Under the pieces are notes generated by a model. The model had not been told where the DNA came from. It ran no database searches and saw only the letters and a list, made by a program, of their open reading frames with translations. 41,093 nucleotides of DNA. Origin: Pseudomonadota bacterium (lineage in GTDB: Bacteria; Pseudomonadota; Gammaproteobacteria; Steroidobacterales; Woeseiaceae). The stretch is taken from contig JADFHE010000006.1 of the NCBI GenBank assembly GCA_022567295.1, positions 1 to 41,093 on the forward strand, given 5' to 3'. Of the stretch, positions 22,112 to 32,028 are shown piece after piece. The stretch's first letter is position 1. The number at the start of each line of letters is the position of its first letter. Made by a program: the position numbers and the translations under genes.

Positions 22112-24162
22112 TTCACTGACGCCCAGTGCTCGTCTGTTGCCACCAGCGTCAATACGTCATACTGGGCAACGACGTCACCGTCCTGGTTCGTTATCTCGGA
22201 ATCCCAACGCACTTCACCGTATCCTGTACCGGCGCGCAGCGTCTTCTGTTTGCAGGCCAGGCGGACTCTTAGCGTGTCGCCGTAATTCACTGGCTGGGCA
22301 AATCGCAGGTCATCAACACCGTAGTTGGCGAGCACCGGTCCGAAGTCCGGGTCGACGAATAATCCGGCGGCGAAAGAAACAATAAGGTAGCCGTGCGCTA
22401 CGCGCCCATCGAAAAATGGATTTTTAGCTGCTGCCTCTTCGTCTGTATGCGCGTAGAACGTATCGCCGGTAAATTCGGCAAAGTGCTGAATGTCCTCGAG
22501 CGTAACCTCACGAGAATCAGTTACCAGCGTGTCGCCTATCTCAAGTTGTTCAAACGTTTTGCGAAATGGATGCACACCCGGATCGGTTTGATTAGCGCCA
22601 CGAATCCAGCGATGGCCAATCGCCGTCAGCGTTTCCGGCGAACCCTGAATCGCGGTTCGTTGCATGTAGTGCAATACACCGCGTATGCCGCCCATTTCCT
22701 CGCCACCTCCGGCACGTCCCGGGCCGCCATGGATGAGATGCGGAAGAGGGGAGCCGTGTCCGGTCGACTCCGCCGCACAATGGCGATTGATGACGACCAT
22801 GCGGCCATGATAGGCGGCGGTGCCGAGTACCAGTTCGCGGGCGACGTCGTTATCATTGGTGATGACAGATCCAACCAGGCTGCCTTCACCGAGCCGCGAC
22901 AGTTCAATCGCTTCGTCAAGATTGTCGTAAGGAAGCACCGTACTCACGGGTCCGAATGCCTCGACCGAATGCACTGCGTTCGACGTCATCGGTTTCTCGC
23001 AGTGCAACAACGTAGGCATGAAAAACGCACCTTTGGACGCATCTGCATCGATGACTTCAAAGTCATCGGTGCCACCGTAGACTACGTCCGCTTGCAGTGA
23101 GAGTTCAGCGACGCGTTCGCGAACCTCATCGCGCTGCCCCTGGCTGGCGAGCGCTCCCATGTCAACGTCCTTATTGCCGGGATGGCCGATTCGAATCTGA
23201 CCGAGCGCCGTGGACAGTGCTGCAACGACCTCACCAGCAATGGCGGACGGCGCAATGATGCGGCGAATTGCCGTGCATTTCTGGCCGGCCTTGCTCGTCA
23301 TCTCGTGAGTGACTTCCTTGATGTAGAGATCGAATTCGGGCGTACCGGGTACTGCGTCGGGACCGAGGATTGACGAATTCAGCGAATCGGTTTCGGCTGT
23401 AAATGCAACGGATTCGCTTATGACCTTCGGATGTTGCTGCAGCAACTCAGCTGTCTTCTTTGAGCCCGTGAATGCGATCGCATCCTGGCACATCAGGTGG
23501 TCGAACAAATCGCCGACACTGCCGCAGATCAGTTGTAACGCGCCATCGGGTAGTATGCCGCTGGCATTCATTCGACGCACCATGAGTTCGGTCAGGTACG
23601 CTGTGCTCGATGCTGGCTTCACGATCGCCGGTACGCCTGCCAGTAGCGTCGGGGCAAGTTTTTCCAGCATTCCCCAGCAAGGAAAGTTGAAGGCATTGAT
23701 GTGTATAGCGGCACCCAGTTTGGGCGTGAAAATGTGCTGTGCCGTGAAGGTGCCGTTCTTCGATATCTGCTCAGGCGGCCCGTCGAGATAGACATGGTCG
23801 TTCGGCATTTCCCGGCGCCCCTTGCCGGAATAGACAAACAGCGTCGAGATTCCACCGTCGATATCCACCCAGCTGTCGCTGCGCGTCGCGCCGGTCGCTG
23901 TTGAAAGGGCATAGAATTCCTTCTTGTGCTCCAACAGGTATTTTGCCAGCGCCTTGAGCATTTCGCCGCGTTCGTGAAACGTCAATTTGCGCAGATTGGC
24001 GCCGCCGACGGTACGCGCATGGTTCAGTATGTCGCCGAATTCCAGGCCTGCGCTGGTAATAAAAGCGACTGGGTCCCCAGTAACCGCACTGGTCAACAAA
24101 TTGCCCTCGCCGTCGCCTTCGACCCACCGATCCAGTACCAGGTTGCCAAGCTTCGTTTGCAT
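22108..24162 (-). CDS. paaZ: PaaZ: oxepin-CoA hydrolase / semialdehyde dehydrogenase
   Basis: This bifunctional enzyme opens the oxepin-CoA ring and oxidises the resulting aldehyde to 3-oxo-5,6-dehydrosuberyl-CoA. The N-terminal aldehyde dehydrogenase domain (about 1-510) has E257 (FTAETDS) and C296 (AGQKCTA), matching E256/C295 of the E. coli protein. It also carries [14 protein letters not shown]. The C-terminal MaoC-type hot-dog hydratase (about 535-684) has D567 and H572 in [11 protein letters not shown] and [13 protein letters not shown]. At 684 residues it is full length. It is transcribed alone, divergent from paaX across 75 bp, so it is separated from the paaABCDE genes but shares their probable operator region. 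Confidence 0.96.
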   Translation of the reverse strand: MQTKLGNLVLDRWVEGDGEGNLLTSAVTGDPVAFITSAGLEFGDILNHARTVGGANLRKLTFHERGEMLKALAKYLLEHKKEFYALSTATGATRSDSWVDIDGGISTLFVYSGKGRREMPNDHVYLDGPPEQISKNGTFTAQHIFTPKLGAAIHINAFNFPCWGMLEKLAPTLLAGVPAIVKPASSTAYLTELMVRRMNASGILPDGALQLICGSVGDLFDHLMCQDAIAFTGSKKTAELLQQHPKVISESVAFTAETDSLNSSILGPDAVPGTPEFDLYIKEVTHEMTSKAGQKCTAIRRIIAPSAIAGEVVAALSTALGQIRIGHPGNKDVDMGALASQGQRDEVRERVAELSLQADVVYGGTDDFEVIDADASKGAFFMPTLLHCEKPMTSNAVHSVEAFGPVSTVLPYDNLDEAIELSRLGEGSLVGSVITNDNDVARELVLGTAAYHGRMVVINRHCAAESTGHGSPLPHLIHGGPGRAGGGEEMGGIRGVLHYMQRTAIQGSPETLTAIGHRWIRGANQTDPGVHPFRKTFEQLEIGDTLVTDSREVTLEDIQHFAEFTGDTFYAHTDEEAAAKNPFFDGRVAHGYLIVSFAAGLFVDPDFGPVLANYGVDDLRFAQPVNYGDTLRVRLACKQKTLRAGTGYGEVRWDSEITNQDGDVVAQYDVLTLVATDEHWASVN

Positions 24163-24237
24163 ACAAAAATCAACCGGATTTGAAAAAAAGTGAATCAGAT
24201 TGTACGGTCACCTCGATCGAAAGCAAGTGAGGAGTGA
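24163..24237. promoter_or_regulatory. Divergent paaZ-paaX control region with candidate PaaX operator
   Basis: The 75-bp gap contains GTGA-N14-TCAC (24190-24211). Within it is TGAATCA, similar to the GAATCA half-site described for PaaX operators in E. coli; the matching TGATTC half at the reported spacing is not seen. Ribosome site GAGGAGTGA follows for paaX. Confidence 0.45.
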
Positions 24238-25185
24238 ATGAAGATTGAAACGGCTTGTCGCCGACTCATTGAGGATTTCAAATCAAGACCGACGCTGCGA
24301 TCGGGATCGTTGATTACCACGGTATTCGGTGACGCGATAGCCCCGCGTGGCGGCAAGGTCTGGCTCGGCAGCCTGATCGAGGTCATGTCACATTTCGGGG
24401 TTGGTGAACGCCTGGTGCGGACCTCGGTTTTTCGCCTCGCACGCGATGGCTGGCTGCAATCCGAACAGATCGGGCGCCGTTCTTACTACAGCCTCACCGA
24501 CGATGGGCGCGAGCGCTTCGATCTTGCCACGCATCGAATTTACGGTTCGCCAGCGAGCGGCTGGGACGGTCAGTGGTGTTTGCTGCTGTTGTCCGGCCTT
24601 GAGACAGCAATCAAAGATTCGGTGCGCAAGGAATGTGGCTGGCTGGGTTTCGGTCCGATGTCTGCGAATGTGCTTGCGCATCCGGCGCCGAATCTGGCAG
24701 ATCTTGACATCACGATGCAGCGTCTCGGCGTAGTGGACGAGTTGGTGGTTGTCAGTGGCAAAACGGTCAGGAACGAGGCGGGCATGCGGTGCCTGGCACA
24801 CGATAGCTGGAATCTGGCTGAGCTTGATGTGCGCTATGGAGAGTTTGTAACCACGTTCAGACCCATCATGCGCGCGATAGAGAAAGACTCACAACTGTCG
24901 GATAAAACAGCGTTTTTGGCTCGAACGATGCTGATCCAGGAGTATCGGAAAATCATGCTGCGGGACCCGATGTTGCCCGAGGAGCTGCTACCCGGGGACT
25001 GGCAGGGCGCCGCCGCGTACCGGCTGTGCAGAAATCTGTACCGCGTACTACACGGACCAGCCGATCAATACCTGAGCGAGGCCATGGAAACAGCGGATGG
25101 CCCGTTGCCGCCACCGTCAAATGCGTTTTGGACGCGGTTTGGTGGTCTGCAGGAAAACACCAGGAGAAAAGTCAGTAATGGATGA
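24238..25185 (+). CDS. paaX: PaaX: phenylacetyl-CoA-responsive repressor
   Basis: A 315-residue GntR-like winged helix repressor whose ligand is phenylacetyl-CoA in characterised members. The N-terminal domain (about 20-95) has TVFGDAIAPRGGKVWLGSL and RTSVFRLARDGWL with SYYSLTDDGRERF, all typical of PaaX. The C-terminal part (about 175-285) contains the LIQEYRKIMLRDPMLPEELLPGDWQG segment of the family. The ATG is preceded by GTGAGGAG. Its last codons overlap the start of paaI by eight bases, and paaA follows paaI, so regulator, thioesterase and oxygenase genes may form one transcript under autoregulation. Confidence 0.95.
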   Translation: MKIETACRRLIEDFKSRPTLRSGSLITTVFGDAIAPRGGKVWLGSLIEVMSHFGVGERLVRTSVFRLARDGWLQSEQIGRRSYYSLTDDGRERFDLATHRIYGSPASGWDGQWCLLLLSGLETAIKDSVRKECGWLGFGPMSANVLAHPAPNLADLDITMQRLGVVDELVVVSGKTVRNEAGMRCLAHDSWNLAELDVRYGEFVTTFRPIMRAIEKDSQLSDKTAFLARTMLIQEYRKIMLRDPMLPEELLPGDWQGAAAYRLCRNLYRVLHGPADQYLSEAMETADGPLPPPSNAFWTRFGGLQENTRRKVSNG

Positions 25186-25603
25186 GCTCGAAACTGCCCG
25201 TCAGTGTGGCGAGGTGATGTGGGAGAAAGACAAGGCATCGCAGGCTTTGGGAATTTCAGTGGATATTCCGGCCGCCGGTGCTGCAGTCGCAAAAATGCGT
25301 GTTCGCGATGACATGGTGAACGGTCTTGATGTGTGTCACGGCGGCTTGATTGCCGCTCTGGCAGACACGGCATTCGCTTTTGCCTGTAATGCTTATGATC
25401 AGGTCACCGTTGCCGCGTCGGTGCAAATCGAGTTCTTGCGACCAGCCTTGCTCGGCGATGAACTCGTTGCCAGCGCACGCGAAGATCATCGGGGTCGAAA
25501 AAACGGCTACTACACGGTCGAGGTACGTAATCAGGGGAGTGATCTTGTCGCGTTGTTCCACGGTCGCTCGGTCGGTACCGGAAAGCCACTCATTTCTGGT
25601 TAA
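25178..25603 (+). CDS. paaI: PaaI: hydroxyphenylacetyl-CoA thioesterase
   Basis: A 141-residue hot-dog thioesterase that rescues CoA from dead-end ring-hydroxylated thioesters of the pathway. It shows the family core CHGGLIAALADTAFAFACN with the catalytic Asp63 after HGG, and VQIEFLRPALLGDEL and DHRGRKNGYYTVEVRNQ later. The start is ATG 25178 inside the end of paaX (ATGGATGA overlap), with a GGAG ribosome site about 12 bases upstream. Normal length. Confidence 0.94.
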   Translation: MDELETARQCGEVMWEKDKASQALGISVDIPAAGAAVAKMRVRDDMVNGLDVCHGGLIAALADTAFAFACNAYDQVTVAASVQIEFLRPALLGDELVASAREDHRGRKNGYYTVEVRNQGSDLVALFHGRSVGTGKPLISG

Positions 25604-25619
25604 AGTGATACAAAAAAGA

Positions 25620-25648
25620 TTGAAAATAGTAAAAAACAGTGACACATT
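25620..25648 (+). promoter_or_regulatory. Possible promoter upstream of paaA
   Basis: TTGAAA (25620-25625), 17 bp, then CACATT (25643-25648) in the AT-rich 71-bp gap between paaI and paaA. The -35 box is good, the -10 box poor. The -10 is 26 bases before the paaA start. Confidence 0.3.
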
Positions 25649-25674
25649 AGCGACGTTGCCACCGGAGTCATGAG

Positions 25675-26661
25675 ATGTATACACAAGGCCTGGACCAGGC
25701 GGGGACGGACGAGCAGATCGCGGTGGAGACCGACGAACTGCTGAGTGCCTTTCAGGAACGCATTGATGCAGAAGAGAAAATTGAGCCCAAGGACTGGATG
25801 CCGGAGGCTTATCGGCGGACGCTCATACGGCAGATTTCGCAGCACGCACATTCCGAAATTATCGGCATGCAACCCGAAGGTAACTGGCTGACACGCGCAC
25901 CGTCGCTCAAGCGGAAGGTGATTCTGCTGGCGAAAGTCCAGGATGAGGCGGGTCACGGCCTGTACCTCTATTCGGCTGCGGAAACGCTCGGCGTCTCCCG
26001 CGCCCAGATGGTCGCCGATCTCTTAAGCGGCAAGGCCAAGTACTCGAGCATCTTCAACTACCCGACACTAACGTGGGCAGATATCGGTACCATCGGCTGG
26101 CTGGTTGACGGCGCCGCGATCATGAATCAGATCCCGTTGTGCCGTTGCTCCTACGGCCCGTACGCACGCGCCATGGTTCGCGTTTGCAAAGAAGAGAGTT
26201 TTCATCAGCGTCAGGGTTTCGACATCATGCACACGTTGTGCCGCGGTAGCGACGAGCAAAAGGCAATGGCACAGGGCGCCTTGAATCGCTGGTGGTGGCC
26301 GTCGTTGATGATGTTCGGCCCAAACGACTCAGAGTCCAAGCATTCAGCGCAATCCATGGCCTGGAAAATCAAGCGCTTCAGCAACGATGAGCTGCGGCAA
26401 AAATTTGTTGATGCCACGGTTCAGCAGGCCGATTTTCTCGGCTTACGCGTTCCCGATGACGAGCTGCGGTTTGACGAAGATTCGGGTCACTATCGATTCG
26501 GCGAAATCGACTGGCAGGAACTATTCGATGTTATCGCCGGCAACGGTCCGTGTAACAAACAGCGCCTGGAGAAACGCCGACAAGCGCACAGCAATGGCGC
26601 CTGGGTCCGCGAAGCGGCGCAGGCCTACGCGAGTAAACAGGCATCCCGCGCGGCGGCCTGA
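25675..26661 (+). CDS. paaA: PaaA: oxygenase subunit of phenylacetyl-CoA epoxidase
   Basis: The 328-residue catalytic subunit of the multicomponent monooxygenase that turns phenylacetyl-CoA into the 1,2-epoxide. The ferritin-like four-helix bundle carries the di-iron ligands in [27 protein letters not shown] and [13 protein letters not shown]. The [20 protein letters not shown] start and the [13 protein letters not shown] segment are typical of the family. Full length. It leads the five gene set paaABCDE, all on one strand with short gaps or overlaps. Confidence 0.97.
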   Translation: MYTQGLDQAGTDEQIAVETDELLSAFQERIDAEEKIEPKDWMPEAYRRTLIRQISQHAHSEIIGMQPEGNWLTRAPSLKRKVILLAKVQDEAGHGLYLYSAAETLGVSRAQMVADLLSGKAKYSSIFNYPTLTWADIGTIGWLVDGAAIMNQIPLCRCSYGPYARAMVRVCKEESFHQRQGFDIMHTLCRGSDEQKAMAQGALNRWWWPSLMMFGPNDSESKHSAQSMAWKIKRFSNDELRQKFVDATVQQADFLGLRVPDDELRFDEDSGHYRFGEIDWQELFDVIAGNGPCNKQRLEKRRQAHSNGAWVREAAQAYASKQASRAAA

Positions 26662-26672
26662 GAGGAATCGAC

Positions 26673-26960
26673 ATGTCAAAACAGGAATGGCCACTTTACG
26701 AAGTCTTTGTCCGTAGCAAAGCCGGGCTGAGTCATCGTCATGCGGGTAGTGTGCATGCGCCCGACGACCAGATGGCGCTGGATCATGCCCGCGACGCCTA
26801 TACACGACGAAGCGAAGGCGTGAGTCTTTGGGTTGTGCGTTCAGATAGCATCGTCGCTTCCGATCCGGCCGAGACGTCGGCGTTTTTCGAGCCTGCCAAG
26901 GACAAAATCTATCGGCATCCGACATTTTACGAAATACCGGACGGAGTCAAAAACCTGTGA
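26673..26960 (+). CDS. paaB: PaaB: epoxidase bridging subunit
   Basis: A 95-residue protein with the PaaB fold, needed to join PaaA-PaaC heterodimers to each other and the reductase. It shows the typical WPLYEVFVRSKAGLSHRHAG start, followed by HARDAYTRRSEGVSLWVV and a C-terminal PTFYEIPDGVKNL. It lies 11 bp after paaA with an AGAGGAA ribosome site and overlaps paaC by four bases (GTGA). Confidence 0.96.
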   Translation: MSKQEWPLYEVFVRSKAGLSHRHAGSVHAPDDQMALDHARDAYTRRSEGVSLWVVRSDSIVASDPAETSAFFEPAKDKIYRHPTFYEIPDGVKNL

Positions 26961-27715
26961 GCGCAAATCAGGCACTCATTGCCTACACCCTGCGGTTGGC
27001 CGACAATGCGTTAATACTTGCACAACGGATGGTCGAGCTGGTTGCCGCCGAACCGGAACTCGAGGAAGAGCTGGCGAACGCCAACTTTGCACTCGACTTC
27101 ATTGGTCAGGCGCGGATGTTTTACACCTATGCTGGCGAGCTCGAGGGGCAGGGACGCAGCGAGGACGACTTTGCGTTCATGCGTGACGAACGCGAATTCG
27201 GCAATTTGTTGTTACTGGAACAGCCAAATGGTCATTTTGGCGATGCGTTGGTCCGGCAGTTTCTGTTTGAGGCGTTCTATTTACATTTGCTGGAGGCACT
27301 GATGCGATGTTCCGATCAGCGCCTGTGTGAAATCGCCGCACGCGCGATCAAAGAAGTAAAATATCATTTCCGTCACAGTTCGCATTGGCTGGTTCGTCTC
27401 GGCGACGGGACTGAACTAAGTCATAATCGTGCGCAGACGTCGCTGGACGATGCCTGGCGTTATACGGGCGAAATGTTCACCGCGGACGAGATTGACACGG
27501 CGATGCAGGAGAACTTCGATGGGCCGGACCTGGCCAGTATTCATGAACTGTGGCGCCGCGACATTGCGACCGTGGTGGTTGAAGCAACATTGCAACTGCC
27601 GGACGATCAATGGATGGCAAGCGGCGGAAAACAGGGCCGGCACAGTGAGCATCTGGGTTTCCTGCTCGCCGAAATGCAATACCTGCAGCGCTCGTTTCCC
27701 GGTGCAACATGGTAG
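26957..27715 (+). CDS. paaC: PaaC: structural subunit of phenylacetyl-CoA epoxidase
   Basis: A 252-residue PaaA paralogue that has lost the catalytic iron site and pairs with PaaA. Ferritin-like helices contain YTLRLADNALILAQRMVE, NANFALDFIGQARMFYTYA, and REFGNLLLLEQPNGHFGD, all family hallmarks. The start is GTG 26957 overlapping the paaB stop; the next gene, paaD, overlaps its end by seven bases. Full length. Confidence 0.96.
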   Translation: MSANQALIAYTLRLADNALILAQRMVELVAAEPELEEELANANFALDFIGQARMFYTYAGELEGQGRSEDDFAFMRDEREFGNLLLLEQPNGHFGDALVRQFLFEAFYLHLLEALMRCSDQRLCEIAARAIKEVKYHFRHSSHWLVRLGDGTELSHNRAQTSLDDAWRYTGEMFTADEIDTAMQENFDGPDLASIHELWRRDIATVVVEATLQLPDDQWMASGGKQGRHSEHLGFLLAEMQYLQRSFPGATW

Positions 27716-28170
27716 CAGCGGAGGTCAAGAGAGAGCAGGTGTTTGAGTGGCTGGCGAATGTGCCGGACCCGGAGATTCCTGTCCTGAGTATTCTCGATCT
27801 CGGTATCGTTCGCGACGTGGATGTCAGTGCAGGCGTGACCGTCACCTTGACGCCGACCTATTCCGGGTGCCCGGCGACCGAAGTTATCGAGTCCACTGTC
27901 TTGATGGCGCTGCGACAACATGGCGTCGTTGATGTTGCGATAAAGCGAGTCCTGTCGCCGCCGTGGACGACGGACTGGATCACTGCCGATGGTCGCGAGA
28001 AATTGCGTCGATACGGAATTGCCCCGCCGAGTAAAGAAAAACCTGTCGCTTGCCCGCAATGCGAATCACTGGACACCGAGTGCGTCAGCGAATTTGGTTC
28101 GACGGCGTGTAAGGCGGCCTGGCGTTGCCGTGAGTGTCTCGAGCCGTTCGAATACTTCAAGTGCCTATGA
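27709..28170 (+). CDS. paaD: PaaD: iron-sulfur assembly-type maturation factor
   Basis: A 153-residue protein related to SufT/MIP18 (DUF59), thought to mature the iron-sulfur cluster of PaaE. The N-terminal DUF59 domain has VPDPEIPVLSILDLGIVRDV and TPTYSGCPATEVIE with its conserved cysteine. The C-terminal zinc-ribbon-like part has CPQCESLDTE and CRECLEPFEYFKCL. It overlaps paaC by seven and paaE by four bases (ATGA). Confidence 0.95.
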   Translation: MVAAEVKREQVFEWLANVPDPEIPVLSILDLGIVRDVDVSAGVTVTLTPTYSGCPATEVIESTVLMALRQHGVVDVAIKRVLSPPWTTDWITADGREKLRRYGIAPPSKEKPVACPQCESLDTECVSEFGSTACKAAWRCRECLEPFEYFKCL

Positions 28171-29237
28171 AACAGTTTCACTCCCTGGTCGTCGCAGACA
28201 AACAACAGGAAACCCGGGACTCGATTCGTATCGTTCTCGACGTACCGGCAGAATTGCGCGACGAATATGCATTTCAAGCAGGGCAGCACTTGCCGATACA
28301 GATTGAACGCGATGGCAAAAAGGTGCGACGGACATACAGTATCTGTTCAGCACAAGGTGAGTGGCCTTTGCAGATCGGCGTGCGCGTTCAGCCCGGCGGA
28401 CAATTTTCCGAGTTTGTTGTCAATGAACTCAACGCGGGTGACCTGCTGGACGTCATGCCGCCGAACGGACAATTTCACGCAGTGCTCGATGCGAGTAACG
28501 CGAAACAATATCTCGCGTTTGCGGCCGGCAGTGGCATCACTCCAATACTGTCGATCATCGCTTCGATTCTGCATGCGGAAACTGGCAGCCGGTTTGCGTT
28601 GTTCTACGGTAATCGAACGCAGGGCACGACAATGTTCATCGAAGATCTTTACGCGTTGAAAAACCGCTACCCGGAACGATTGCAGATGCATTTTCTGTTC
28701 AGCCGTGAAGATCAGGAATTTGACATTGCGAGCGGGCGGCTGGATGAGGCCAAAGTCCGCGAACTGTTCAAGAACTTTTGTGGCGGAACAACGCCGGAAG
28801 AAGCTTTTGTTTGCGGGCCCGATACAATGATCGAGACCGTGACCGCCACTCTGGCCGACTTGGGAATAGCACGTGATTCTATTCACGCGGAGCGTTTCGG
28901 TGTGCCGAGGAAATCGGGCCGGGTGTCGGCAATCGCAGCTGTCGAATCGTCGGATGTCGCGAAAGTGACGGTAGTTATGGACGGCCACAAAAAGATCTTC
29001 GATATGCCACACGCCGGAATCAGCATCGTTGATGCCGCCGCTGAGCAGGGTGTCGAGTTGCCGTATTCCTGCAAGGCCGGAGTCTGCGCGACTTGCCGGA
29101 CGTTTGTGCAAAAAGGCGAAGTCGAAATGGCGGCAAACTATGGATTGGAACCGTGGGAAGTCGAGAAGGGTTTCGTGCTGGCTTGCCAGTGCACACCGAT
29201 CAGCGATGAAGTCTTGCTCAACTACGACAAGACCTGA
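28167..29237 (+). CDS. paaE: PaaE: NADPH-dependent reductase of phenylacetyl-CoA epoxidase
   Basis: A 356-residue flavoprotein that passes electrons from NADPH to PaaA. The FAD domain (about 1-100) has RRTYSICS, the NAD(P) domain (about 105-230) has AAGSGITPILSI and FVCGPDTMIE, and the C-terminal plant-type 2Fe-2S ferredoxin has C302, C307, C310 and C340 in YSCKAGVCATCRTF and VLACQC. I placed the start at ATG 28167 (MKQFHSLVV), overlapping the paaD stop; an in-frame start 33 bases earlier lies within paaD. No paaF, G, H, J or K follows; the next genes are fabA-fabB. Confidence 0.96.
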   Translation: MKQFHSLVVADKQQETRDSIRIVLDVPAELRDEYAFQAGQHLPIQIERDGKKVRRTYSICSAQGEWPLQIGVRVQPGGQFSEFVVNELNAGDLLDVMPPNGQFHAVLDASNAKQYLAFAAGSGITPILSIIASILHAETGSRFALFYGNRTQGTTMFIEDLYALKNRYPERLQMHFLFSREDQEFDIASGRLDEAKVRELFKNFCGGTTPEEAFVCGPDTMIETVTATLADLGIARDSIHAERFGVPRKSGRVSAIAAVESSDVAKVTVVMDGHKKIFDMPHAGISIVDAAAEQGVELPYSCKAGVCATCRTFVQKGEVEMAANYGLEPWEVEKGFVLACQCTPISDEVLLNYDKT

Positions 29238-29353
29238 TAGAGACACAGCACTCAAATGGCGCAATTTCAAAACTGCTATTCAGGCAATCGGCGTAAAATT
29301 AACGTCTACCTGCGCCCAAATCGGGCGACGAACGACATAAACGCCGGGGGCGT

Positions 29354-29905
29354 ATGACTGATTCCACCGCTGTTGCGGCTGAGGGCTTGCCGGCGCGCAA
29401 GAGCGCCTACGATTACGATGACATGCTGCGCTGTGGATACGGCGAGATGTTCGGCAAGCAAAATGGACGGCTTCCCAAGCCGCCGATGCTCATGACCGAC
29501 CGCGTGACGTTGATTACCGATGACACCGGGAAGTACGGTAAAGGTGAGATCAAGGCCGAGTTCGATATCAAGCCGGACCTGTGGTTTTTCGATTGTCATT
29601 TCGAAAGCGATCCTGTGATGCCCGGCTGTCTGGGACTCGATGCACTGTGGCAGTTGGTCGGATTTTACCTTGTCTGGGGCGGTAATCAGGGCCGTGGCCG
29701 GGCGTTAGGTTGTGGCAAGGTCAAATTCAGCGGCCAGATATTACGAACGGCGAAACTGGTCACTTTTCAGATTGATATCAAGCGCATCATTTCGCGCAGA
29801 TTGGTTCTCGCGATGGCCGACGGAACCGTGTCCGTCGATGGCCGTGAAATCTATACAGCCGAAGACCTCAAGGTCGGGCTGTTCACTTCAACCGATAATT
29901 TTTAG
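29354..29905 (+). CDS. fabA: FabA: 3-hydroxydecanoyl-ACP dehydratase/isomerase
   Basis: This enzyme makes the cis-3-decenoyl-ACP from which unsaturated fatty acids are built under the classical gammaproteobacterial route. It is a 183-residue hot-dog protein with catalytic H82 ([16 protein letters not shown]) and D96 (GLDALWQL), 14 residues apart as in E. coli (70, 84). Length is slightly above the usual 172 because of a short N-terminal extension. A GGGGG run precedes the ATG. It starts a two-gene operon with fabB, 116 bp after paaE; the gap presumably holds the promoter. Confidence 0.96.
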   Translation: MTDSTAVAAEGLPARKSAYDYDDMLRCGYGEMFGKQNGRLPKPPMLMTDRVTLITDDTGKYGKGEIKAEFDIKPDLWFFDCHFESDPVMPGCLGLDALWQLVGFYLVWGGNQGRGRALGCGKVKFSGQILRTAKLVTFQIDIKRIISRRLVLAMADGTVSVDGREIYTAEDLKVGLFTSTDNF

Positions 29906-29914
29906 GATCGAGCG

Positions 29915-31126
29915 ATGCGGCGTGTCGTAATTACTGGCCTCGGTGCGGTGTCATGCATCGGAAACTCCAAAGAAGAAATTACCGAATCATTGCGTCTCGG
30001 GCGCTCAGGGATCGTTGCCAACGAGAGTTTCAAAGAGATGGGCATGCGCAGCCAGATTTCAGGAAGCATCAATATTGATCTCACCGAGCATATCGATCGC
30101 AAGGTACGCCGCTTCATGGGTGATTCGGCAGCTTTTGCTTATATTGCCATGCAACAGGCGATTACTGATTCAGGACTGGAAGACAACGATGTCTCGAATG
30201 TTCGCACCGGTATCATTGCTGCATCAGGCGGCGCGTCGAGCGAAAACATCGTCAAGAGCGCTGATATTTTACGTGCGCGCGGCGTGCGCAGGATCGGACC
30301 GTACATGGTCACGCGGACCATGGGCAGTTCGGTGTCGGCCTGTCTTTCAACGCCCTTCAAGATCAAGGGGGTTAATTACTCGCTGACCTCTGCCTGCGCC
30401 ACCAGCGCACATTGTATTGGCTCAGCGGCCGAACAAATTCAGCTCGGGAAGCAAGATATCGTTTTTGCGGGCGGCGGCGAAGAAGAGCACTGGACGCTCG
30501 CTTGTCTGTTTGATGCGATGGGCGCGTTGTCGTCGAAATACAATGACGATCCTGCGTCCGCATCGCGCCCCTATGACGTGACGCGCGACGGCTTCGTCAG
30601 TGCGGGCGGCGCCGGCATGGTTGTTGTCGAGGAACTGGAACACGCTAAAGCACGCGGCGCCAAGATATACGCTGAGCTCGTTGGCTTTGCTGCGACCTCG
30701 GACGGCAGTGACATGGTTGCTCCGTCAGGTGAGGGAGCAATTCGTTGCATGGAACTTGCGCGTTCGACAGTCGAAGGCGCTATCGATTACATCAATACCC
30801 ATGGCACGAGCACACCGGCGGGCGACTCGAAAGAAGTTGAGGCGATGAAGGAGCTATTCGGCGAGCACATGCCGCGCTACAGCTCGTCGAAGTCGATGTG
30901 CGGCCACTCGCTGGGCGCGACCGGAGTTCAGGAGGCTATTCATTGCCTGTTGATGCTTGAGCACGATTTCATCGCGCCGTCGATCAATGTCAACGACCCG
31001 GATCCGGTTGTTGCAGGTACGCCACTGGTGACCGAAACGGTGGAGAATGCCGGCCTCAAGACCACGATGAGCAACAGCTTCGGATTCGGCGGAACCAACG
31101 GTACGCTGGTCTTCCAGAAACGCTAG
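29915..31126 (+). CDS. fabB: FabB: beta-ketoacyl-ACP synthase I
   Basis: A 403-residue condensing enzyme that elongates the FabA product. The catalytic triad is C161 ([12 protein letters not shown]), H296 ([14 protein letters not shown]) and H331 ([12 protein letters not shown]), matching 163, 298 and 333 of E. coli. The C-terminal [16 protein letters not shown] is typical. It begins nine bases after fabA. Adjacent fabA-fabB is a hallmark arrangement of gammaproteobacteria (and some alphaproteobacteria). Confidence 0.97.
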   Translation: MRRVVITGLGAVSCIGNSKEEITESLRLGRSGIVANESFKEMGMRSQISGSINIDLTEHIDRKVRRFMGDSAAFAYIAMQQAITDSGLEDNDVSNVRTGIIAASGGASSENIVKSADILRARGVRRIGPYMVTRTMGSSVSACLSTPFKIKGVNYSLTSACATSAHCIGSAAEQIQLGKQDIVFAGGGEEEHWTLACLFDAMGALSSKYNDDPASASRPYDVTRDGFVSAGGAGMVVVEELEHAKARGAKIYAELVGFAATSDGSDMVAPSGEGAIRCMELARSTVEGAIDYINTHGTSTPAGDSKEVEAMKELFGEHMPRYSSSKSMCGHSLGATGVQEAIHCLLMLEHDFIAPSINVNDPDPVVAGTPLVTETVENAGLKTTMSNSFGFGGTNGTLVFQKR

Positions 31127-31165
31127 AGTTTCAGAAACGCCCTTTGTCGGCCATAATCAGCCGCT

Positions 31166-32020
31166 ATGATTATTGAGACTCTCAGCGAAACAAGCTGCTT
31201 CGGCGGCGAAATCGGATTCTATCGACACGCCTCAAGTACAAATAACTGCGACATGCAGTTTTCGGTATTCGTGCCGCCACAAGCGGCCAGCGGCAATGTT
31301 CCGGTACTGACATTCCTCTCCGGGCTCACCTGTACCGAGGAAAATTTCATGGCAAAGAGCGGCGCCCAGCGCGTTGCCGCGAAGTTGGGTCTCATGCTCA
31401 TCTCCCCCGATACGAGTCCACGAGGCGAAGGCGTCCCGGATGATCCGGACGACGATTATGACTTCGGGCTCGGTGCGGGTTTCTACGTAAATTCGACACA
31501 AACACCTTGGTCGCAGCATTATCAGATGTACGACTATGTAACGCAGGAATTGCAGCAAGTCATTTTCGATAATTTCCCAGGTGACCCCGAACGACATGGT
31601 CTGACAGGGCACTCCATGGGCGGTCATGGTGCGATTACCATCGGGCTGAGAAATCCAGAGATGTTTAAGTCCTTGTCGGCATTCGCACCGATCTGCACAA
31701 CACTGCACAGCCCGTGGGGTAAGAAGGCGATGGGCTACTACCTCGGTGACGATACCGCGTCGTGGATGGAATACGATGCGTGCGAGGTGGCTCGCAATGT
31801 TTCCGATCCGGATGCGTACGAGAAAATTCTCGTCGATCAAGGTGCGAGCGATCCGTTTCTCGAGGAACAGCTGAGGCCCGAGCTGCTGCAGGCAGCCTGT
31901 GATGAGAGCGGCTTGCCACTCGAGCTGCGAATTCACGACGGTTACGATCATGGGTACTACTTCATATCTTCGTTCATAGAGGAACACCTGAACTTCCACG
32001 CCGATCAGCTTAAGCGCTGA
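31166..32020 (+). CDS. fghA: S-formylglutathione hydrolase
   Basis: A 284-residue alpha/beta-hydrolase (esterase D family) that releases formate and glutathione in the formaldehyde detoxification route. It has the nucleophile S150 in TGHSMGGHGAI, the LSGLTCTEENFMAKSGAQ oxyanion segment, SPDTSPRGEGVP, LVDQGASDPFL (acid) and DGYDHGYYFISSF with the catalytic His. Full length. The usual partner alcohol dehydrogenase (AdhC) is not seen in the window. The TauE-like permease gene follows 8 bp after its stop, so the three genes up to 33722 may be co-transcribed. Confidence 0.95.
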   Translation: MIIETLSETSCFGGEIGFYRHASSTNNCDMQFSVFVPPQAASGNVPVLTFLSGLTCTEENFMAKSGAQRVAAKLGLMLISPDTSPRGEGVPDDPDDDYDFGLGAGFYVNSTQTPWSQHYQMYDYVTQELQQVIFDNFPGDPERHGLTGHSMGGHGAITIGLRNPEMFKSLSAFAPICTTLHSPWGKKAMGYYLGDDTASWMEYDACEVARNVSDPDAYEKILVDQGASDPFLEEQLRPELLQAACDESGLPLELRIHDGYDHGYYFISSFIEEHLNFHADQLKR

Positions 32021-32028
32021 CTGCCGCA

